From assembly GCA_029582155.1 (NCBI GenBank), contig CM055907.1, positions 9,156,451 to 9,220,450 on the forward strand: a DNA stretch of 64,000 nt, written 5' to 3'. A program made the translations under genes and the position numbers. Positions 59,301 through 64,000 of the stretch are shown here, in pieces (position 1 is the stretch's first letter; every line of letters begins with the position of its first letter). The DNA comes from Panopea generosa (lineage: Eukaryota; Mollusca; Bivalvia; Adapedonta; Hiatellidae). The notes beneath the pieces were generated by a model, which made no database searches, had not been told where the DNA came from, and saw nothing but the letters and a program-made list of their open reading frames with translations.

Positions 59301-60535
59301 AGTGGACCGAAAAAGAGCAAAGTCGAGTAGAGTGGAGTGGAGTGGACCGTAGAAGAGCAGAGTCGAGTAGAGTGGAATGGAGTGGAGTACAGTGGAGTGG
59401 AGAGGAGTGGAGTAGAGTGGACCATAGAAGAGCAGAGTCGAGTAGAGTGGAGACAAGTGGAGTGGAGTGGAATGGACCGTAGAAGAACAGAGTCGAGTAG
59501 AGTGGAATGGAGTGGAGTACATTGAAGTGGAGAAGAGTGGAGTGGAGTGAACCATAGAAGAGCAGAGTCGAGTAGAGTGGAGACGAGTGGAATGGAAAGA
59601 TCAGAAGTGGAGTGGAGTGCAGTGGACCGTAGAAAAGCATAATGGAGTGGAGTGGAGTGGATCGTAGAAGAGCAGAGTCGAGTAGAGTGGAGCGGAGTGA
59701 ACCGTAGAAGAGCAGAGTCGAGTAGAGTGGAGTGGACCGTAGAAGAGCAGATTCGAGTAAAGTGGAGTCGAGTCGAGTCGAGTTGAGTGGACCGTAGAGG
59801 AGCAGAGTCGAGTACAGTGGAGTGGAGTGGTGTGGAGTGGAGAGGAGTGGAGTGGAATGGAGTGGACCGTATAAGAACAGAGTCGAGTAGAGTGGAGTAG
59901 AGTGGAGTGGAGTGGAGTGGAGTGGAGTGGAGTGGAATGGAGTGGAGTGGAGTGGAGTGGAGTGGAGTGGAGTGGAGTGGAGTGGAGTGGAGTGGAGTGG
60001 AGTGGACCGTCGAAGAGTCGAGAAGAGTGCAGTGCAGTGCAGTGTAATGCAACAATGTACAGTGCGGTACTGTGCAGAGCAGAGCAGAGTAGAGCAGAGA
60101 AGAACAGAACAGAACAGAACAGAGCAGATTAGAGCACAACACAACACAACACAACAGTACAGAGTACAGAACAGCTAATTACAATACAGTACATTAAAGT
60201 ACATTACATTGTAATACAATGTACTGCAATGCAGATTATCATGCAAACGTTTCAGTAGTGCGATCTATAAACATACATTATTACTTTAACCAACCGTTGT
60301 CACGGTGTCTGTACTTACCCGCAAGTACCACCCAAGCCCATCCACGATCTATGGGCAAGCCCCGGGCTTTATTTGTTTTTATATCATCGATACTCTTATC
60401 CTTACACTGTGTTGTTGTCATGTTATGTTCTGTACTAACATCTGGTGTGCTTCTCGCATCCGATTGTTTATACCCTATAAACCCGTTAGATTTATCGTGC
60501 AAATGCATATCTTCCTTTCCTTCAATTTCGCTCAT
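44184..60535 (-). CDS. SLC16-type monocarboxylate transporter-like protein, copy B (six coding exons)
   Basis: The predicted coding exons are 60319-60535, 57670-57813, 55496-55642, 49878-51095, 49413-49550 and 44184-44308 (1,989 nt; 662 aa). All five introns are GT-AG and phase 1. The protein is a 12-helix major-facilitator, plasma-membrane transporter of the SLC16 family, whose members carry monocarboxylates, aromatic amino acids, thyroid hormone or creatine with or without protons; the substrate here cannot be told. Evidence: an SLC16 N-terminal motif DRGWAW (one residue off the usual D/E-G-G/S-W/F-G/A-W); the TM4-TM5 motif YFDRKRALASGLAFSG; a 230-residue polar loop between TM6 and TM7 (about aa 245-474, long for the family); FARVSAALFADRN near TM8; and GALRDATGDYHASYHLLG near TM11. 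The start ATG follows ttgcagca, so an untranslated 5' exon is likely. It is the intact partner of the copy at 15270-20939. Confidence 0.88.
44518..44797 (-). mobile_element. tRNA-derived SINE, family 2, copy 2
   Basis: Full-length relative of 22318-22602, same orientation. Box B region ggggatttgaactcgcgac (plus strand) and box A region ccgactgagctaatcagac are better kept than in copy 1. It lies in intron 5 of copy B. Confidence 0.82.
46600..47833 (-). pseudogene. LINE (L1/Tx1-type) C-terminal region, decayed
   Basis: Minus-strand frames read, in order: LKSLAISKINYLILTLLDP-like sequence with KQLNSLFLKFLWKGKPYKLK and GGIKMVNLELYISSLKLTWI (47525-47833); KIVNLLQNVSGKRSKI at 47020-47271; then MCTFCQTEIETLKHLFIDCA (about 46840-46900), the Cys-Cys-His-Cys-type tail. 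These are typical of the region after the RT domain in L1/Tx1-type LINEs. Stops and frame changes separate the pieces. Confidence 0.75.
48220..48780 (-). pseudogene. LINE reverse transcriptase fragment (L1/Tx1-type)
   Basis: Minus-strand reading shows GVIKC...GNKDKKL, SLFNVSYKLA, EDQTGFLSGRCIGENVRFLY and LLLIDFKKAFDFVCWSFIFS followed by GSNVESRVIVNG. These are RT blocks 1-4 up to the palm motif preceding YADD; the FADD/YADD block itself is not found before 47833. Several stops and a small deletion within the LxxWRPISL region show decay. Confidence 0.82.
49413..49550 (-). CDS. Copy B coding exon 5 (aa 576-621)
   Basis: The acceptor tttgtcttgcag precedes GT TTC ACT..., encoding FTCELYQAMYACILVEYLTL and SAIGFNVLSNGVAMAIMFPV, i.e. 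the TM10-TM11 segment of SLC16 proteins. The donor is G|GTGAGT. The counterpart in copy A would lie in the assembly gap. Confidence 0.9.
49878..51095 (-). CDS. Copy B coding exon 4 (aa 170-575)
   Basis: The acceptor attcttcttcag opens onto GVGHAMTHPPMIAMLGEYF. It covers TM4-TM6, the long cytosolic loop rich in Asn, Lys, Asp and Ser, and TM7-TM10 (VFPVFMLMAMFYAPSCGLIS, GILLSVVGGCGLFARVSAAL). It ends AFAVIIG at donor G|GTATGT (49877-49876). The open frame that runs on to 49735 is intron. Confidence 0.92.
51560..51730 (+). repeat. Degenerate about 55-bp tandem repeat, 3 units
   Basis: Units share gtgaatga.atatgtcatgg, gcgcaagggatttg and tgacgatacgtcatagcgcg variants. About three units, strongly diverged. 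Confidence 0.5.
53845..53956. mobile_element. Partial MITE (family of 17725-17910)
   Basis: Right half with caaaagccttctatattaga and tgaagtaaagggttaa. It sits in the same intron (intron 3) of copy B as the copy A element, but the left end is not clear. Confidence 0.6.
54364..54590 (+). mobile_element. Single arm of the foldback family
   Basis: ttacggtagttcacgatgtt, tgtcagcttttgtcagagct, cgttaacagcgccaac and ccttataaaaaagttaat match the left arm of 42385-42600 in order. No inverted arm follows. Confidence 0.75.
55238..55375. mobile_element. Half of the foldback MITE (family of 15802-16052)
   Basis: aacctgatatctcccgaatc, then cccaaaatgaaaaaagcagc and caattcatagcaatagaaag, with taaactgtgacgtca, match the left half of 15802-15930. 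The right arm is missing. It lies in intron 3 of copy B. Confidence 0.75.
55496..55642 (-). CDS. Copy B coding exon 3 (aa 121-169)
   Basis: The acceptor ttttttttcag and donor G|GTAAGC bound 147 nt encoding LFVMTIGMHYISNRTSIMIG and ATLLTVGNIINAYATDIRFL, the TM2-TM3 region. The reading frame is uninterrupted. Confidence 0.9.
56263..56395 (+). mobile_element. tRNA-derived SINE, family 4
   Basis: Box A (tggtccagtggtagagca) and box B (ggttcgatcc) occur at Pol III spacing, followed by ccttgagcaagacactttt, the conserved central block known from many animal SINEs. It lies in the sense orientation of the plus strand inside intron 2 of copy B. Confidence 0.7.
56816..57180 (+). mobile_element. TIR element, copy truncated at the right
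   Basis: Starts with the terminal aaagggagtatatcaggga, then shares ataaaatccgaatggtttg, agtggtaaacttgaaaagaa and gatttcaatttgatccgtta (inverse-related) with 62188-62711. The right terminal repeat is absent. Confidence 0.65.
57670..57813 (-). CDS. Copy B coding exon 2 (aa 73-120)
   Basis: The acceptor ctattcttttttcag precedes GA ATG AGT..., encoding GMSFYLMLFGGIRKNYGLFF and IAFQSRFNSSASLTSLLTTM, the TM1-loop-TM2 region. The donor is T|GTAAGT. A longer overlapping frame that runs into the GGAGT repeat is an artefact; only the part after the acceptor is real. The 144-nt length and phases match copy A. Confidence 0.88.
57818..60150 (-). repeat. GGAGT minisatellite in intron 1 of copy B, with about 40-60-bp higher-order units
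   Basis: The array is built from GGAGT/AGAGT pentamers, organised into longer units around gaccgtagaagagcagagtc and gagtagagtggagtgg. Pure (GGAGT)n tracts occur at 57900-57950, 58560-58615 and 59900-60005. The 3' side trails into (GCAGT)n, (CAGAG)n and (CAACA)n at 60020-60160. On the gene's strand it is ACTCC-type and ends five bases before the exon 2 acceptor tract. Long open frames (up to 359 codons) are repeat artefacts. Confidence 0.95.
60319..60535 (-). CDS. Copy B coding exon 1 (aa 1-72)
   Basis: ATG at 60535-60533. The peptide begins MSEIEGKEDMHLHDKSNGF, is hydrophilic (cytosolic tail) and ends GLPIDRGWAWVVLAG at donor G|GTAAGT (60318-60317). A splice acceptor ttctttgcag sits two bases before the ATG (60539-60538), conserved in copy A, so this is probably the second exon of the mRNA. 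Confidence 0.88.
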
Positions 60536-60609
60536 TGCTGCAAAGAAATCAATGAATATAAAATCAAGTTAATAAGATATGCTGACATATCTGTACCTTC
60601 TCACATCAA

Positions 60610-60630
60610 GCTTTATTAGTCATCATCATT

Positions 60631-60682
<52 letters not shown>

Positions 60683-60880
60683 CCACCACCATCATCACCA
60701 TCATCATATTCATCATCAGCATCATCATCCTCACCATCATCAACATCATAATCTGCATCATCATCATATTCTCCATCATCACTATAATGTAAGTAACAAT
60801 ATATTGATTCCCATCACCACCATCATCATCATCATTATCATAATAATAATAATAATCATCATCATCGTCAATATCATCAT
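60610..60880 (+). repeat. (ATC)n microsatellite, compound
   Basis: tcatcatcatcatcatcatc from about 60624, degenerating to 60900. It lies 75 bp upstream of copy B coding exon 1, in the probable 5' UTR intron or promoter. Encoded poly-His or poly-Met/Asp frames are artefacts. Confidence 0.95.
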
Positions 60881-60984
60881 AAACATCATCATCAGTATCC
60901 TCATTATAATTATCTATTAATAATATCACTATAGTGTTTTAACCAAGCTACAAACATATAGTTAATTATACACATGCAGTATGT

Positions 60985-61300
60985 ACATTCCATATACTAG
61001 TGAATATCAAATCTGAAATCCCACATTCCATATACTAGTGAATACATCAAATCTAAAATCCCACATTCCATATACTAGAGAACACATCAAATCTAAAATC
61101 CCACATTCCATATACTAGAAAACACATCAAATCTAAAATCCCACATTCCATATACTAGTGAATATCAAATCTAAAATCCCACATTCCATATACTAGTCAA
61201 ATGCAATCTGAAAGTCTTTTTTCTGCCCCCAGACCCTGCTAGAACCTGTTGGGCGTACACAGCTACGCCACTGCTAGTGAACACATCAAATCTAAAATCC
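60985..61300 (+). repeat. About 40-bp tandem repeat, 5-6 units, interrupted
   Basis: The unit is cacattccatatactagtga plus a(ca)catcaaatctaaaatcc. Five units lie at 60985-61200 and one further unit at 61275-61305. About 75 bases between them end in ctacgccactgctag, resembling a short transposon terminus that may mark an insertion. Confidence 0.85.
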
Positions 61301-61305
61301 CATTC

Positions 61306-62187
61306 TGTAAGTTCATCTTCCCCATATAACTAACTGCGCATTTCGTCTGAATGTGAGAAATATTCACAAAACATAACACTACAGGCTTTCCTCTCAAATA
61401 ATCCAATTCTATAAATACACGACAATATACGTGTTACTCGCCACGGCTATGGTTTTTAAACCCAAATACGCATTTCTGATTCATGTAATAAAACGTACAC
61501 CATTTTACACCATACCTAACTATTAACTGTGTGCGAAGAGTGGCGGTCATGTTATTTATAACAGGCGTGTTCTATAACTTTATAAAATTTCCCGAATAGC
61601 TAGGAAAATTTCATCATTTAAAGTATGCCAGTCCTCTATCTGATATACTGTACGCTAAAGGTCACGCCGCACCTGCAGGCATCCTCGGTGAACGCGCATG
61701 TTTGTCCGCACATATTTGCTTCTTATCTCAGTCTTAAAAATGACCAAGCTGTTAAAAAAGGAGATTTTTCGTGTAAATTTACCCAAAAAAAATTAAATCC
61801 TTTTTAAATACTTGTTTAACAGTTTGTCAGCATTGTTGTTGTTGTTAAAAACTAGTTAAGTTTAACATTTTGCTAAAATCGTATTAATATAGTTTAAACT
61901 TTGTTTTCCACATACACACATATTACATTATATAGTATATATATAAACCAAATACAATTACCTGTATAGCCAAAATGGTTATTCGAACAACTCGGCAAAC
62001 GTGTTACTTACTCACTGCTACTCTTTTCAATGTTAAATGCTAAACGAAACCGGGTGTATATGATGTAATACATGTAATAACATTGATGCAATGACATTCA
62101 AATATTGCCTGGATTTCATCATAATTATGATTCAATGTTTCCCATCGGAAACTCCAATATCGAGATTTACAAGAACGGCCTCAAAGA
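61306..62187. other. Upstream flank of copy B, nothing recognised
   Basis: AT-rich. A 60-codon plus-strand frame (61625-61807) has no motif. The untranslated first exon and promoter of copy B may lie here or further right but cannot be placed. Confidence 0.35.
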
Positions 62188-62711
62188 GGGAAGTATATCA
62201 GGAACAAATACTATAAATATCTTTTAAAAAATGGATAAAAAACATCTAATTACCATTAATAAATAAAATCCGAATAGTTCGGTATGTTGATTCAATCAAA
62301 ATGTTACAAAATCTATATTAAAATCGGTGTGGTAAACTTGAAACGAATAATAAAAAATACTCGATCATTAGATAAATATAGCTTGACGACCTTCACATCG
62401 GCATTCGAATTCTTGAAGATGAAACAAGTTTTTTCTAATCCATGAAACATGTATAACGGATCAAATTCAAATCGACATGAAATCACGTGACTCATTTAAT
62501 CTGTTGCAAAAAAAAGTTTTAAGCGAAAAATAAATTTTAGTTCAATATAGGCATGTAGCCCAAGTTGGGAAACCCCTTTTAAAAATATCATTTTGACATA
62601 TTTAAATAAATATATTTTTGTCAATGCGGGTCAATGAGTATATATAGGCATGTTATTTTTTAAAAAAGTTAATTTTTAAATGTTAGAAATTCCTGATATA
62701 TTCCCTTTAAA
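62188..62711 (+). mobile_element. Non-autonomous TIR element, most complete copy (524 bp)
   Basis: The left end agagggaagtatatcaggaa is inverted at the right end ttcctgatatattccctttaaa. The interior holds tgtggtaaacttgaaacga and cttgacgaccttcacatcgg and is shared with 11540-11960 and 56816-57180. No transposase reading frame is present. Target-site duplication was not established. Confidence 0.8.
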
Positions 62712-62767
62712 TGTAATAGAAACATAAATGAATCATTATCGTGTATCAACTGGCATTACTTGTGATG

Positions 62768-64000
62768 TCTGGTATATTGAATACTAAATAACGATATTAC
62801 AACACAACATATTGGTCTGGTATATCGAGTACTGAATATCGATATTACGACACAACATATCTGTCTGGTATATCGAGTACTGAATATCGATATTACGACA
62901 CGGCATATCTGTCTGGTATATCGAGAACTGAATATCGGTCTGGTATATCGAGTACTAAATAACGTTATTACGACATTGTATATCGGTCTGATATACCGAG
63001 TACTGAATATTGATATTACGACATGGCATATCGGTCTGGTATATCGAGTACTGAATATCGATATTACGACACGGCATATCGGTCTGGTATATTGAGAACT
63101 GAATATCGATCTGGTATATCGAGTACTGAATAACGATGTTACGACATGGTATATCGGTCTGATATATCAAGTACTGAACATTGATATTACGACATGGCAT
63201 ATCGGTCTGGTATATCGAGTACTGAATATTGGTATTTTGCGTACCAAATAACGATATTACGACATGGCATATCGGTCTGGTATATCGAGTACTGAACATC
63301 GATATTACGACACGGCATATCTGTCTGGTATATCGAGAACTGAATATCGGTCTGGTATATCGAGTACTAAATAACGTTATTACGACATTGTATATCGGTC
63401 TGATATACCGAGTACTGAATATTGATATTACGACATGGCATATCGGTCTGGTATATCGAGTACTGAATATCGATATTACGACACGGCATATCGGTCTGGT
63501 ATATTGAGAACTGAATATCGATCTGGTATATCGAGTACTGAATAACGATGTTACGACATGGTATATCGGTCTGATATATCAAGTACTGAACATTGATATT
63601 ACGACATGGCATATCGGTCTGGTATATCGAGTACTGAATATTGGTATTTCGAGTACCAAATAACGATATTACGACATGGCATATCGGTCTGGTATATCGA
63701 GTACTGAACATCGATATTACGACATGGTATATCGGTCTGGTATATCGAGAACTGATATATCGAGTACTGAATATCGGTATTACGACATGGCATATCGGTC
63801 TGGTATATCGAGTACTGAATATCTGTATGAAATATCGGTCTGGTATACCGAGAACCGAATATCGATATCACGACATGGCATATCGGACTGGTTTGTCGAG
63901 TACTAAATATCGATATCACGACATGACATATTGGTCTGGTATATCAAGTACTAAATATCGATATCACGACATGACATCGGTCTGGTATATCGAGTACCGA
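62768..64000. repeat. 48-bp satellite with 412-bp higher-order unit, runs past window end
   Basis: The unit is atatcggtctggtatatcga plus gtactgaatatcgatattac and gacatggc (about 48 bp), with some shorter variants. The segment 62955-63299 recurs at 63367-63711, a 412-bp shift with only a few base changes. The array continues to the last base of the window. Open frames on both strands are artefacts. Confidence 0.95.

Noticed and set aside
57653..60154. Long minus-strand ORFs (up to 359 codons) and plus-strand GVEWS-type ORFs
   Set aside because: They are translations of a pentamer minisatellite that happens to lack stops. Only the part after the acceptor at 57813 is a real exon.
60579..60929. 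Poly-histidine and poly-Met/Asp ORFs
   Set aside because: Translations of the (ATC)n microsatellite.
62955..63919. ORFs of 92-114 codons in the 48-bp satellite
   Set aside because: Repeat artefacts; 48 is divisible by 3, so frames stay open.

Overview
The window is eukaryotic nuclear DNA. It is AT-rich and intron-rich, with spliced genes, tRNA-derived SINEs, LTR and LINE remnants and several kilobase-scale satellites. The transporter family, the Gmr1-like retroelement and the SINE types suggest a lophotrochozoan animal, most likely a bivalve mollusc. The species cannot be fixed from the sequence alone.

The main protein-coding content is a tandem pair of SLC16-type (monocarboxylate-transporter-like) genes on the minus strand. 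Copy B (44184-60535) can be assembled from six coding exons. Every intron is phase 1 with GT-AG ends, giving a predicted 662-residue, 12-helix major-facilitator protein. Copy A (15270-20939) keeps the same exon lengths and splice phases but has two 1-bp frameshifts (exons 1 and 3), and a 500-N gap covers the end of exon 4 and all of exon 5. It reads as a pseudogene or, less likely, an assembly-damaged paralog. The duplication includes the intron-1 GGAGT minisatellite (about 0.36 kb in A, 2.3 kb in B) and part of the 3' flank.

Layout: 1-2190 holds the 3' end of a plus-strand gene (a 32-nt exon and a terminal exon) and a 51-bp repeat. 2196-10145 is a 92-bp satellite with higher-order structure, grown from sequence that resembles the 3' flank of copy B. 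10.1-15.3 kb is copy A's 3' flank with an approximately 4.3-kb interruption. 15.3-20.9 kb is copy A. 21.4 kb has a P2X7-C-terminal-like fragment. 23.8-30.3 kb is a 70-bp satellite, followed by a 38-bp repeat (30.5-31.0 kb). 32.8-40.7 kb carries decayed minus-strand LTR retrotransposon pieces with the integrase upstream of RNase H (Gmr1-like order), separated by AT-rich DNA that holds a Myb/SANT-like fragment and unrecognised plus-strand fragments. 42.46-43.48 kb is a 1-kb foldback. 44.2-60.5 kb is copy B, with SINEs, a LINE remnant and MITEs in its introns. 60.6-61.3 kb has ATC and 40-bp repeats. 62.19-62.71 kb is a TIR element. From 62.77 kb to the window end is a 48-bp satellite with a 412-bp higher-order period.

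Apart from the transporter pair and the gene end at the left edge, I see no intact protein gene. The most notable signals are the structure and decay of the transporter duplication, the satellite that seems to have nucleated in copy A's 3' flank, the minisatellite lying against a 3' splice site in both copies, and several foldback elements.
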